The notes below the pieces were generated by a model. That model was given only the letters and a program-made list of their open reading frames with translations, did not search any database and was not told the origin of the DNA. 64,000 nt of DNA from Paenibacillus sp. G2S3 (GTDB lineage: Bacteria > Bacillota > Bacilli > Paenibacillales > Paenibacillaceae), in assembly GCF_030123105.1 (NCBI RefSeq), contig NZ_CP126095.1:2976001-3040000 (forward strand). The letters are read 5' to 3'. The translations under genes and the position numbers were made by a program. How positions within the stretch are numbered: the first letter of the stretch is position 1; each line of letters begins with the position of its first letter. This document shows, piece after piece, positions 1 to 7,523 of this stretch.

Positions 1-2
1 CC

Positions 3-311
3 AGTATAATGTATAACTCTGTTAGTACAGTTGTATATTCAACACTTGCTTTTATGATTGGAATATTGACGACTTCAACGGGCGTAACCATAGGGGTTAC
101 TATGTTTATGCTGATGATAGACAAATTGGTTATTTTTCGTGAATTTTATAAATATGTATTATTCCCAAACCTAAATTTAGCTGCTTATGAAGGTGGAGGA
201 GCACCTATGCCTGGAATGACGCTCACCTTTTCCATTGTAATGCTAGTCTTATACTCAGTTGTCTTTCTACTTATAGGCTTTTCCGTCTTTAGACGAAGGG
301 ATGTTGCTTAA
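3..311 (+). CDS. ABC-2 type transporter permease, C-terminal fragment (cut by window edge)
   Basis: The reading frame is open to the left edge, so this is the tail of a longer protein and the ATG at 9 is probably internal. About 100 residues are visible. They hold hydrophobic segments near residues 8-35 and 75-95 and end in the FRRRDVA motif that is common at the C-terminus of ABC-2 exporter membrane subunits. The stop lies two bases before the GntR regulator, so it is very likely in one operon with the next three genes. The substrate cannot be read from this fragment. Confidence 0.7.
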   Translation, partial: SIMYNSVSTVVYSTLAFMIGILTTSTGVTIGVTMFMLMIDKLVIFREFYKYVLFPNLNLAAYEGGGAPMPGMTLTFSIVMLVLYSVVFLLIGFSVFRRRDVA

Positions 312-313
312 TC

Positions 314-688
314 ATGACAATCGAATTCGATAACAACCTGCCGATTTATATTCAGATTATGAACTACATCAAAGGAGAAATCGTCACAGGTAAGCTAAAA
401 CCAGGAGATAAAATCCTCTCGGTGCGAGAGCTTGCCAGTGAACTGCAGATTAATCCGAATACGGTACAAAGAACCTTTCAAGAACTGGAGCGTGAAGAAA
501 TCGTGGAGACCCGGCGTGGAATGGGAAGATACGTTACTAGTAATGAAGATACTATTTTGACCATTAAAAAAGAAATGGCAAAAGATGTGCTGGATCGTTT
601 CATTCGTGGTATGCAGGATCTTGGTTTTCAAGGTGAAGATATTTTAGCGGCAGTAGCAGAGAATATCCGAAACAAGGATGGAGAATAG
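314..688 (+). CDS. GntR-family (YtrA/YhcF-type) transcriptional regulator
   Basis: A 124-residue DNA-binding protein with an N-terminal winged helix-turn-helix over residues 5-75. It opens with the typical IYIQIMNYIKGEIVTGKLKPGDK pattern (seen in part), the recognition helix lies near residues 45-60, and the wing has GMGRYV. The C-terminal tail is only about 45 residues, too short for a large effector domain; this is the YtrA/YhcF layout. Members of this group usually sit in and repress their own ABC transporter operon. Here it lies between a permease and an ATPase, which supports that role. The inducer is unknown. Confidence 0.88.
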   Translation: MTIEFDNNLPIYIQIMNYIKGEIVTGKLKPGDKILSVRELASELQINPNTVQRTFQELEREEIVETRRGMGRYVTSNEDTILTIKKEMAKDVLDRFIRGMQDLGFQGEDILAAVAENIRNKDGE

Positions 689-701
689 GGGGATAAGCAA
701 G

Positions 702-1403
702 TTGGAAAATATACTTGAGATTCATGACGTTACAAAAAAATATAGATCCAAGCACGCCCTCCGTGGAGTATCCTTTAATCTGAGTGCGGGTAAAATCACG
801 GGACTGCTGGGCAGTAATGGCAGCGGTAAAAGTACACTTATGAAAATCATCGCCGGTCTGACACAGCCTACTTCCGGTCGTGTATCCATTATTGGAGGGT
901 CCGTAGGTATAGATAGTAAAGCGGTGGTGTCATTTATGCCGGATAAGCCGCTTACAGAATCCTGGATGAATGTTACCGATGCTCTAAAGTTCCAAAGTGA
1001 TTTCTATCCGGATTTTGATCAGACTAAGGCCTCGCGAATGTTGGAGTTTATGAAGCTAAGATCGCAAGATAAGGTAAAGGATCTATCCAAAGGGATGAAT
1101 GAACGTTTACAGCTTACACTTGCCTTATCACGCCGAGCTAGCCTTTATTTGCTTGATGAACCCATCGGTGGTGTAGATCCAGTAGCTAGAACCAAAATTC
1201 TTAACGCGTTAGTAGAGTTTTATGAAGAGGACAGCACCATTCTCTTATCGACCCATTTAGTATCGGATATTGAGCGGATCTTTGATGATGTGATTTTTAT
1301 AAAAGAGGGAGAAATTGTGATGCATACGGCGGTAGAGGATATCCGGCTGCGCCATGGCAAAAGCATAGACGAAATGTTCAGAGAGGTGTACGCAGAATGC
1401 TAA
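702..1403 (+). CDS. ABC transporter ATP-binding protein
   Basis: ATPase subunit of an ABC-2 type exporter, about 233 residues. Walker A GSNGSGKST is near residues 37-45, the signature is LSKGM, Walker B is YLLDEP, and a switch histidine lies in LLSTHL. I place the start at TTG 702 because the Shine-Dalgarno-like run AGGGGGA at 687-692 is correctly spaced for it. The in-frame ATG at 678 lies inside the GntR gene and has no such site. The 3' end overlaps the next membrane gene by 7 bases. It probably energises the flanking membrane proteins. Confidence 0.9.
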   Translation: MENILEIHDVTKKYRSKHALRGVSFNLSAGKITGLLGSNGSGKSTLMKIIAGLTQPTSGRVSIIGGSVGIDSKAVVSFMPDKPLTESWMNVTDALKFQSDFYPDFDQTKASRMLEFMKLRSQDKVKDLSKGMNERLQLTLALSRRASLYLLDEPIGGVDPVARTKILNALVEFYEEDSTILLSTHLVSDIERIFDDVIFIKEGEIVMHTAVEDIRLRHGKSIDEMFREVYAEC

Positions 1404-2125
1404 AGCTAGTGAAATATGATTTTAGACGAGATAGGGATAAGTTTCTCGCTGTTTTTGTAATCACCATTCTTGTGCAGTTTGTGATAGGATTTACTGTTCA
1501 TTCAGATCAAGACATGTTCATGATGAACATCACTTCCTATGCCGTAGCAGGTGTAGTGCTTCTCTTTTTTAGTCTGCGCACCTTCGGTCAGAACCTGAGA
1601 TTATTCAATCGGAGGCTTGTGCCAGTACCAGTCCTGTATACCGTTCTCTCACCGGTAATGCTGTTTTTAGGGTCGTTACTCGGTTTATTTCTAGTCGCTT
1701 ATATTCATTTAGCAGTCGATATTATGATGTTTTCAACTTCGTTTTTACCGGAAAAATTTTGGCTGATTTCTGCATATACAGTGCTAATAGTCTTTTGGGC
1801 TTCCGCCTACTCTATGTTGCTCGTGATGTTCTCCATGACTGTTGCAATGAGTGTGAGAGTGAAAGGAAGAGTATGGATTGGAATAGCCGTTTTTTTTGTA
1901 ATACAGTATATAATTTCTTTATTAGAAACATCGATGTTCGATCATAAAAATGTCACTTTGGAAAGAGCTTTTCGATTTGAAGTGACGGATGAGGCCGCTA
2001 AATTAAATGATATTGAGATCTCTCAGTATGTTCTTGGCTTACTTCCTACCCTGTTCGAAGCTGTGATTATTGCGATTCTAGTATTTGCTATTGTTAAGCT
2101 CGTTAAAAAAAGAGTGGAGTCCTAG
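1397..2125 (+). CDS. ABC transporter membrane subunit
   Basis: A 242-residue integral membrane protein with about six hydrophobic segments (near residues 15-33, 45-62, 82-105, 120-145, 155-172 and 212-232). It starts inside the end of the ATPase gene, so translation is probably coupled. No sequence motif identifies a substrate. The layout permease, GntR, ATPase, membrane protein resembles the yhcE-I and ytr clusters of Bacillus, which respond to cell-envelope stress. That comparison is an inference from layout only. A hairpin terminator follows. Confidence 0.8.
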   Translation: MLKLVKYDFRRDRDKFLAVFVITILVQFVIGFTVHSDQDMFMMNITSYAVAGVVLLFFSLRTFGQNLRLFNRRLVPVPVLYTVLSPVMLFLGSLLGLFLVAYIHLAVDIMMFSTSFLPEKFWLISAYTVLIVFWASAYSMLLVMFSMTVAMSVRVKGRVWIGIAVFFVIQYIISLLETSMFDHKNVTLERAFRFEVTDEAAKLNDIEISQYVLGLLPTLFEAVIIAILVFAIVKLVKKRVES

Positions 2126-2151
2126 GTACACGGTGAAATAACGTTTTTTTA

Positions 2152-2190
2152 GAACGGAGGCAGAGCGATTAAGCTTTGTCTTCGTTTTTA
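2152..2190 (+). terminator. Rho-independent terminator after the GntR/ABC operon
   Basis: An imperfect inverted repeat, AACGGAGGCAGAGC paired with GCTTTGTCTTCGTT through several G-U pairs, followed by a T-rich stretch. It lies 27 bases after the membrane-protein stop. Confidence 0.7.
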
Positions 2191-2193
2191 TGC

Positions 2194-2227
2194 AAAAAAA
2201 GACGCCTTTCCATGAGAAAGGCATCTG
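2194..2227 (-). terminator. Terminator of the PilZ gene
   Basis: On the minus strand the arms GCCTTTC and GAAAGGC form a hairpin followed by a run of seven T. It lies just downstream of the PilZ stop and faces the terminator of the plus-strand operon. Confidence 0.75.
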
Positions 2228-2239
2228 TTATGTAGAATT

Positions 2240-2620
2240 CTACAGGCCCTCAACATTTAGAGAGGCTGTCCATATATCGAGTTCTCTAAGTAGCCGTTCT
2301 TCTTCGTCCTCGTTCAATTTAAGCTTAACACCATATTGGTACTGGCCGAGTCCGAACATCCAGCCCCAACGAACGCTACCTACGAGTTGAAGCTTTTCTT
2401 CATTTAATTGAAGATGAATTACTAGCTTTGTATCGCCCGTAGTGAATCGGAGATTTAGGGGAGTGCGCACTTTGCAGCCAGATCGGCTAAGATCAAGTAA
2501 CACAGCTTCTGTTAACTTTCCGGCCCCCGGACCGCTACTACTCATTGGAACTTCAATCCAGCATTCAAGCGGCTGGTTCATTACATATCGGAAAGGTTCT
2601 TTCCTGCTGGACACATCCAT
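2240..2620 (-). CDS. PilZ-domain protein (probable cyclic-di-GMP receptor)
   Basis: A 126-residue single-domain protein. The DxSxxG element appears as DLSRSGC near residues 43-49. An upstream Arg-bearing stretch (KEPFRYVMNQP) stands where PilZ proteins carry RxxxR. The rest alternates in a beta-barrel manner and ends in a helix. PilZ proteins bind c-di-GMP and affect motility or envelope functions; the target is unknown. The RxxxR motif is not textbook, so ligand binding is uncertain. The start is supported by GGAGG just upstream. The gene is monocistronic, with its own terminator. Confidence 0.75.
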   Translation of the reverse strand: MDVSSRKEPFRYVMNQPLECWIEVPMSSSGPGAGKLTEAVLLDLSRSGCKVRTPLNLRFTTGDTKLVIHLQLNEEKLQLVGSVRWGWMFGLGQYQYGVKLKLNEDEEERLLRELDIWTASLNVEGL

Positions 2621-2743
2621 AATTTACCTCCATATCGTTTATTTGCTATTATATCGAAAGGGATTGTTGAGAACAATCTACTAAAGTGCTATTTTTAATA
2701 AGAATAAATTTATTTAATCCTAATGAAGGTGATGAGACTCAAT

Positions 2744-3352
2744 ATGTACCAATACCTTAATGAAACGTTCCAAAAACACAATTTTGACCAAGGAAGTCTG
2801 CAGGATGGGGAGCTAAATAACTGTACATTTGAGCAGTGTTCCTTCAAAGGAAGCTCTATGGAAGAGATGACGTCCATCGGTTGCCGATTTATAGATTGCG
2901 ATTTTACTGGAGCCATGCTCAATGCATCACACCATAAAGGCTCGGCTTTTACTAACTGTAAATTCACGGGAGCGAATTTGTTCGTATCGAAATTTAAAGA
3001 TTGTAAAATGGTAGGATCTGATTTCTCAAATGCTTATTTGGACGGAATCACACTGATTGGTGGGGACTGGTCGTATACGAACCTAAGACATACCAATCTT
3101 AGCAGACAGGATCTGCGGGGGATTCGATTTACAGAAGCGGATCTAATGGGCTGTAATTTGCAAAAAAGTGATCTTCGTGGGGCTGATCTGAGCCGTGTAC
3201 AGCTGTCTCAATGCAAGCTTAAGGGGGCTGACCTACGGGACGCCATTGTTGAAGGAATTGATCTAAAAAGTTTGGATCTACAGGGCGTTCGTATGGATAT
3301 AGATCAGGCTGTACTGTTAGCACGCTCATTTGGGGCTAAGGTAGGAAACTAG
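2744..3352 (+). CDS. Pentapeptide-repeat protein
   Basis: About 202 residues made almost wholly of A(D/N)LxX-type five-residue repeats, for example ADLMG, CNLQK, SDLRG, ADLSR and ADLRD. These fold as a right-handed quadrilateral beta helix. Some relatives mimic DNA and protect gyrase from quinolones, but most have no known role, and nothing here assigns one. I chose ATG 2744, which has AAGGTGATG at 2726-2734. The in-frame ATG at 2723 would place that sequence inside the gene. A strong terminator follows directly. Confidence 0.88.
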   Translation: MYQYLNETFQKHNFDQGSLQDGELNNCTFEQCSFKGSSMEEMTSIGCRFIDCDFTGAMLNASHHKGSAFTNCKFTGANLFVSKFKDCKMVGSDFSNAYLDGITLIGGDWSYTNLRHTNLSRQDLRGIRFTEADLMGCNLQKSDLRGADLSRVQLSQCKLKGADLRDAIVEGIDLKSLDLQGVRMDIDQAVLLARSFGAKVGN

Positions 3353-3357
3353 GAATA

Positions 3358-3403
3358 GGGGCATCAGCTGCTAATGTCGTAGCGGTCGATGCCCCTTTAG
3401 TTT
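3358..3403 (+). terminator. Terminator after the pentapeptide-repeat gene
   Basis: Perfect 8-base arms, GGGGCATC at 3358-3365 and GATGCCCC at 3388-3395, followed by a T-rich tail. It begins six bases after the stop codon. Confidence 0.85.
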
Positions 3404-3466
3404 GTTATCAAGAAATACATATGCACATTGTATGAAACTTGTTATGTATATTTACTTTCTTAACGG

Positions 3467-3592
3467 TTAACGTAATCTTTTTCTGGGTTTGGACCACCAT
3501 TTAATCCAAAGAAATCCTTCGTCATCACGGAAAAATTTAATGCCTACCCAGCGCAAGGGTGTCCATAGTTCTCTAAAATAATATGAAGGCAT
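3467..3592 (-). CDS. Small Trp-rich basic protein, 41 residues, unknown function
   Basis: An ATG-initiated minus-strand frame of 41 codons, preceded by AGGAGGG (minus strand) 11 bases upstream. The product has five Trp, many aromatic residues and a basic tail ending KPRKRLR. Segments include MPSYYFRELWTPLRW and the GFLWIKWWSKP stretch. The composition would suit a membrane-surface or nucleic-acid-binding peptide. The strong ribosome binding site and unusual, non-random composition are the reasons for calling it. I recognise no family. It lies alone in a 590-base gap between a terminator and the lysin gene. Confidence 0.55.
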   Translation of the reverse strand: MPSYYFRELWTPLRWVGIKFFRDDEGFLWIKWWSKPRKRLR

Positions 3593-3801
3593 AGTCTATT
3601 AGACCCTCCTATATAGTCAATTAATACTATATGTTACGCTAGTTTTAATGAAACTTCAAGATAAATTTACTTATAATTACATATTATGAATCTAGCAGAA
3701 GAGAAATGCTCATGTGAGCAGGACCAATAGTACTATGTGATTTGCATGCTTCATTTTTTTCTTTTCAGTTACTTATGTCACATCCGAATCCTCGAATTCC
3801 T

Positions 3802-3838
3802 AACACGCGCTCTTTGAGCGCGTGTTTTGACGTTTGTT
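3802..3838 (+). terminator. Strong hairpin upstream of the lysin gene
   Basis: Perfect 11-base arms AACACGCGCTC and GAGCGCGTGTT with a TTT loop and a T-rich tail. It could end an unseen transcript entering from the left, or insulate the lysis genes. No gene that needs it is visible on the plus strand. The rest of the 3593-3939 interval shows nothing else. Confidence 0.7.
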
Positions 3839-3939
3839 TGTTATGAATGGAAAATCTAGCAATAACCGCTCTATCAGTAGGGATAAGCACAATCATCTCG
3901 TTATGCTGAGCATTTAATGAAAGGAGAGGAAGTGATGAA

Positions 3940-4749
3940 ATGACGGAGACTGAGTTTATTGCGAAGATCGCAAATTTTGCAGTGAAGGACATGCAGATCA
4001 GTAAGGTTCCGGCATCGCTAACGATAGCTCAGGCGGCTCTGGAATCGGGTTGGGGCAGCAGCGGCTTGACAGTAAAGGCAAACAATTTGTTTGGGATTAA
4101 AGGCAGCGGACCAGCCGGCAGCATTACTGTGCAAACTACTGAATATGTTAATGGTAAAGCTGTTAAAGTAGAAGCTTCTTTTCGTGCCTATAACAACTGG
4201 GGAGAATCTGTTGCGGATCATTCCGCGCTGATTGTGAATGGTGTTTCGTGGAATCGTAACCTTTACAGCAAGGTGCTTGGTGCTAGTGGCAAAGTAGCCG
4301 CACAAGAAATTGCTGCCGCTGGCTATGCTACTGACCCAAACTATGCAGCAAAGCTAATCCAAATCATGAATAGCTATAATCTATATCAATATGATGACGA
4401 AGCCAATGAAGGGGATGATGAAATGTCGGCAGAGGATAAAAAAAAGCTGGTTAGTCTGGAAACGGAAATCAAGGAACTGCGTGCTCTTATAGTGAGCCTT
4501 ACGGAAAGCAAGGATACGCTAAAAACAGGCGTGCAGGAACAAGGTCAGTCGATTACTAAGCTTTCGGATCGGGTGACTTTTATAGAAGGTCGTGCTGTGA
4601 TGAACGTACCCCCATGGGCTGAAGCGGCAGTAAAGGCAGCGAGCGCTGCGGGCCTGTTAGATACACCATCAGGTGGCAGTTATGACTTCTATCGCATAAT
4701 AACAGTGCTAAACCGTGCAGGCTTACTTGCTCCTGGTAGTGGAAAATGA
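3940..4749 (+). CDS. Glucosaminidase-type peptidoglycan hydrolase (phage-like lysin)
   Basis: A 269-residue lysin. Residues 5-150 match the GH73 endo-beta-N-acetylglucosaminidase fold: AQAALESGWG gives the catalytic Glu35, followed by NNLFGIKG, FRAYNNWGES and AAGYATDPNYAAK. Residues 165-215 look like a coiled coil. Residues 225-265 form a small tail domain (PPWAEAAVKAA to YRIITVLNRAGLL) of a type I remember on Paenibacillus lysins. There is no signal peptide, which fits export through the holin encoded next. No phage structural genes are nearby, so it is a stand-alone lysis cassette. Confidence 0.88.
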   Translation: MTETEFIAKIANFAVKDMQISKVPASLTIAQAALESGWGSSGLTVKANNLFGIKGSGPAGSITVQTTEYVNGKAVKVEASFRAYNNWGESVADHSALIVNGVSWNRNLYSKVLGASGKVAAQEIAAAGYATDPNYAAKLIQIMNSYNLYQYDDEANEGDDEMSAEDKKKLVSLETEIKELRALIVSLTESKDTLKTGVQEQGQSITKLSDRVTFIEGRAVMNVPPWAEAAVKAASAAGLLDTPSGGSYDFYRIITVLNRAGLLAPGSGK

Positions 4750-4769
4750 AATAAGGAGGATTAAACACC

Positions 4770-5054
4770 ATGTATAATGATGCTCTCAACAGTGTGCTTG
4801 CCTTTGCTTCCGTGCTGGCTGTTTTTGTAATGGCACTTGTACAACTTGTGAAGAATAGCGTGCAACTTCCGCGGAATATTGTACCGGTAGTTGGATTAGC
4901 TATTGGCTTGCTGGTTGGAGCAGTTGCCTATCCGTTCACTGATATGAACCTTATCCTACGGCTTTGGGCTGGAGGGCTAGCGGGACTTTCGGCAACGGGG
5001 TTATTCGAGCTTGCTTTTAACAAAAGGGATGGAACCAAAACAGATGATAAATAG
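4770..5054 (+). CDS. Phage holin-like membrane protein
   Basis: A 94-residue protein with two or three hydrophobic stretches (residues 8-28, 36-56 and 63-82) and a charged tail, NKRDGTKTDDK. This is the small-holin layout. It starts 20 bases after the lysin with AAGGAGG upstream, so the two are co-transcribed. By analogy it would make membrane pores that let the lysin reach the wall. The placement is typical of A118-type or related Firmicute holins, but the exact family cannot be fixed by eye. Confidence 0.8.
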   Translation: MYNDALNSVLAFASVLAVFVMALVQLVKNSVQLPRNIVPVVGLAIGLLVGAVAYPFTDMNLILRLWAGGLAGLSATGLFELAFNKRDGTKTDDK

Positions 5055-5165
5055 ACTCAGCCTATGAGTTGTATAAAACAATCGTTTTATACTGGTATTG
5101 TGACTATGCAATCTATCGAGAACCCTAATATATTATCTTATGTCAATTATAAAGGGGGTGCAACG

Positions 5166-5588
5166 ATGGGAACTTATCTTGATGGAAGAACGTCGCAAAA
5201 TGCCAGCCTCGCCAACTCTATAGCTATTCCTATAACAGTTCTAAATACTCCACAACTGTTTGGACAGATTGGGTTGTTGACTGCTGGAGTGACTACAAAT
5301 CCGCGTGTGCTGCTTAAAGGAACGATCTCTGTAATGCTTCCTTTAGCTTTAGTAGGAATCACAATTACGATTGTAAGAGGGACCTTGCCAACCGATCCGC
5401 TTATATATTCTGCTACTTCAACTTTTGGTCTAAGTATATTGGCTCCGCAAGTCATAACCTTTTCAGCAGACGATTTCTTACCTGCAATCACACCTCAACT
5501 CACTTATACAGCATTTGTATCTTCTAACCTTCTTGGAACAGTGCGTGTGGGTCCAGAAAGCTTTGATGGTATTTTAGTTTCTGATTAA
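5166..5588 (+). CDS. Small beta-rich protein of unknown function, possibly exosporium or coat related
   Basis: About 140 residues, Thr/Ser/Leu/Val rich, without charged clusters, signal peptide or clear membrane helix. The alternating pattern suggests a beta sandwich like the C-terminal domains of exosporium proteins; this is a guess from composition. I chose ATG 5166, which has GGGGGTG at 5154-5160. The frame is open upstream to 5064, but those codons (starting MSCIKQS) lack a ribosome binding site. It follows the holin by about 110 bases and precedes a terminator. Confidence 0.6.
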   Translation: MGTYLDGRTSQNASLANSIAIPITVLNTPQLFGQIGLLTAGVTTNPRVLLKGTISVMLPLALVGITITIVRGTLPTDPLIYSATSTFGLSILAPQVITFSADDFLPAITPQLTYTAFVSSNLLGTVRVGPESFDGILVSD

Positions 5589-5603
5589 TCGCAAAGCAAT
5601 TAA

Positions 5604-5637
5604 CCTCACTGGTTCCCCAGTGGGGTCTTTTTTTTTA
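5604..5637 (+). terminator. Terminator after the lysis cassette
   Basis: Arms CCTCACTGG and CCAGTGGGG with a TTCC loop, then a run of nine or more T. It lies 16 bases past the stop of the unknown beta-rich protein. Confidence 0.85.
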
Positions 5638-5711
5638 ACCTTTCGCCCAATCTTCTAAGAAGATAATTACATATCTTATGGTGTATTCTAAAATACGGAG
5701 GAGGTCTTCTC

Positions 5712-5816
5712 ATGGGTGCAGAATTTGGTGGGGTTGGTGGCGCTTTTACTAATACAGGCGCAATCTTAGTGTTGTTCATCTTGTTAGTTATTATTACGAG
5801 CGCATGCATATTCTAG
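5712..5816 (+). CDS. YjcZ-family sporulation peptide
   Basis: A 34-residue peptide with a Gly-rich head (MGAEFGGVGGAF) and a single hydrophobic helix (AILVLFILLVIITSACIF). This is the pattern of the YjcZ/YhaL-type small sporulation proteins of Bacillales. GGAGGAGG at 5697-5704 gives a strong ribosome binding site. The peptide probably sits in a membrane during sporulation; its molecular role is not known for the family. A terminator follows within 12 bases, so it forms its own unit. Confidence 0.8.
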   Translation: MGAEFGGVGGAFTNTGAILVLFILLVIITSACIF

Positions 5817-5826
5817 AGATATAAAA

Positions 5827-5867
5827 AAGTCTGCTTCTGGCATTCATGCTGGAAGCGGACTTTCTTT
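5827..5867 (+). terminator. Terminator after the YjcZ-type gene
   Basis: Long arms AAGTCTGCTTC and GAAGCGGACTT, extended by TGGC/GCTG near the loop, followed by TTCTTT. Confidence 0.8.
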
Positions 5868-6034
5868 ATGGTACTATGCCGATTTATGCCATGCAAAACA
5901 ATAGTCGTTAGGATTCTACTCTCGTATTGAAGTACATAAAAAATGCTGATCGGGATTTCTTCCATTATTGTACTATTAATCATTGTCGTAACGGTGGAAA
6001 CGGAGCTGGTACATACGCTATATGAGAATAGTCC

Positions 6035-6135
6035 GGTGGAGAAGGAGCGTATATCGTTCCTAAAGCGGGTCATGGTGAAGCTTTCTGCATGGACCCAGTG
6101 AAATATGAGAGCGTAGTGAGTGTTTTCCCATATTT
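6035..6135 (+). pseudogene. Remnant of an alpha/beta-hydrolase C-terminus
   Basis: In one plus-strand frame the stretch from 6047 reads AYIVPKAGHGEAFCMDPVKY. This resembles the last catalytic-His region of alpha/beta hydrolases, where a Gly-His pair is followed by a conserved DPxxY-like tail. Upstream in the same frame there are stop codons and no catalytic Ser region, so only the tail survives. An overlapping 52-residue frame from ATG 5943, with a hydrophobic start, lacks a ribosome binding site; I do not call it as a gene. Confidence 0.45.
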
Positions 6136-6148
6136 GGGATTATCAAAA

Positions 6149-6188
6149 GCCCCATCAACCTTAAGTGGTCAGCGGGGCTATTTTTTTG
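6149..6188. terminator. Terminator, probably usable from both sides
   Basis: Arms AGCCCC and GGGGCT around a 20-base loop, with a T7 run on the plus strand and TTTTG on the minus strand. It lies between the hydrolase remnant and the minus-strand remnants. Confidence 0.6.
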
Positions 6189-6218
6189 CGTTGTTATTTA
6201 GTCGAAGGATGCATTGTC

Positions 6219-6519
6219 TCAATAAGCATCTGCAATAGCAGGGATGTCATCCGAAATAAAATTATCCCAAACAATGTTCTCTCTTGTTTCAGGACTGAAT
6301 TCTGTCTTCATCACAACCTTCATGGATTGTTGCCCGAATTTATCTTGCATTGGGAATAAGATTGAGAATGCTATGATACCCCAATTAATAGAAATATTCT
6401 TGCAGTGTCTTGAAGATATCATATGAATCGGTGATTGGCTTAATCCCCAAAATCATCAGCTTTCACATCGTATCCATGATTTTTTAAGGCAGAGATAACT
6501 TTTTGTTTGTATGTACACC
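6219..6519 (-). pseudogene. Degraded minus-strand gene fragments of unknown family
   Basis: Two pieces of protein-like sequence appear on the minus strand. Near 6441-6519 a frame ends SALKNHGYDVKADDFGD and then a stop. At 6219-6422 another frame gives a 67-codon tail containing FGQQSMKVVMKTEFSPE and ending ISDDIPAIADAY. Neither has a convincing start or ribosome binding site, and both look like leftovers of larger genes. I do not recognise the family. The interval 5817-6914 otherwise holds only terminators and no complete gene. Confidence 0.35.
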
Positions 6520-6618
6520 TATCTATGAAAAGTAGAATGGTCCGAAACTTGTAATCTTGTATTGGTTATTACACATTTATCAATAACCTTTAATTTAAGA
6601 GTCTTTAAACATAAATTC

Positions 6619-6645
6619 GGGGCCCTATCTCTAGGGCCCCTTTCA
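6619..6645 (+). terminator. GC-rich hairpin in the remnant region
   Basis: Perfect 9-base arms GGGGCCCTA and TAGGGCCCC around TCTC, followed by TTTC. It is probably the terminator of a lost gene. Confidence 0.6.
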
Positions 6646-6914
6646 TGGGAGAGGAGAAACCGGACGAAGAGCTTATGGGGAAACGTAAGCCTGCTCCGCG
6701 GTTGTCTACGACATTTGTGGTGTCGATAATTACATGATGTCCCTGGAAGACCAGTCTTATACATAAGGAAGACTTATTTATCGGAATAGTCTTGATCTTT
6801 CCATATTTCATATCTAGACAAATTTTTTATTTCATCGCGCAAATGTGTTACGATAGGCGTGGACTTATGCCCTTTTGGGTATAACAAACAGAGACATAGA
6901 GCGGGTGATTGACG

Positions 6915-7523
6915 GTGAGAGTGGTATCGGGAAGTGCAAAAGGAAGACCACTAAAAAGTGTACCAGGTAGCGGAACAAGACCTACAACCGATAAGGTGAA
7001 GGAAGCTGTATTCAGTATGATCGGTCCATATTTCGAAGGTGGAGCGGTGCTAGACTTGTTCGCAGGTACAGGTGGTTTGGGTATCGAAGCTTTAAGCAGA
7101 GGGATGGAAAGCGCCGTATTTGTAGATATGGATCCCAAGAGTATTGACACGATTCGTGCCAATTTGAAAGCGACTAATCTTGAAGCGAGTGCGCAAGTGT
7201 ACCGAAATGAAGCAGGAAGAGCGCTGAGTGCATTGGAGAAGCGGGGACGTGTTTTTGATTTAGTCTTTCTAGATCCTCCCTACCGATTAAAGCACGGTGA
7301 TGAGCTGATGCTGTCTATGGTAGAAAAAGGAATGCTGCAAGAGGACGCAATCATTGTTCTGGAGCATGAATCAAGTTATGCCTATCCTGAGGATATCCCA
7401 GGATTTTATAGGCTGCGTCAGGCCGTATACGGAGAAACGACAATTTCTATTTATCAGTATGAAGCTAATCCTTCAGTGGAAAGCGAGACTGGTGAGGAGG
7501 TAGAGAATGAGTCAGCAAATTAG
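6915..7523 (+). CDS. rsmD: 16S rRNA (guanine(966)-N(2))-methyltransferase RsmD
   Basis: Methylates G966 of 16S rRNA with S-adenosylmethionine. About 202 residues, the usual family length. The SAM-binding motif is DLFAGTGGLGIEAL (near residues 47-60) and the catalytic DPPY is near residue 120. I prefer GTG 6915, which gives the family-typical opening MRVVSGSAKGRPL; the TTG at 6909 is also in frame. The 3' end overlaps the coaD start region, as in other Bacillales where ylbH (rsmD) and coaD are co-transcribed. An extended -10-like TGTTACGAT lies at 6845-6853. Confidence 0.93.
   Translation: MRVVSGSAKGRPLKSVPGSGTRPTTDKVKEAVFSMIGPYFEGGAVLDLFAGTGGLGIEALSRGMESAVFVDMDPKSIDTIRANLKATNLEASAQVYRNEAGRALSALEKRGRVFDLVFLDPPYRLKHGDELMLSMVEKGMLQEDAIIVLEHESSYAYPEDIPGFYRLRQAVYGETTISIYQYEANPSVESETGEEVENESAN

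Noticed and set aside
3940..5588. Prophage call for the lysis cassette
   Set aside because: Only lysin and holin are present, with no integrase, capsid, tail or attachment sites seen.
5813..6073. 86-codon minus-strand frame
   Set aside because: No ribosome binding site and no protein-like pattern; it covers a terminator and the hydrolase remnant.
5943..6101. 52-codon plus-strand frame with a hydrophobic start
   Set aside because: No ribosome binding site, and a different frame reads as an alpha/beta-hydrolase tail over the same bases.
6647..6739. 30-codon frame after the GC-rich hairpin
   Set aside because: No ribosome binding site and no recognised pattern.
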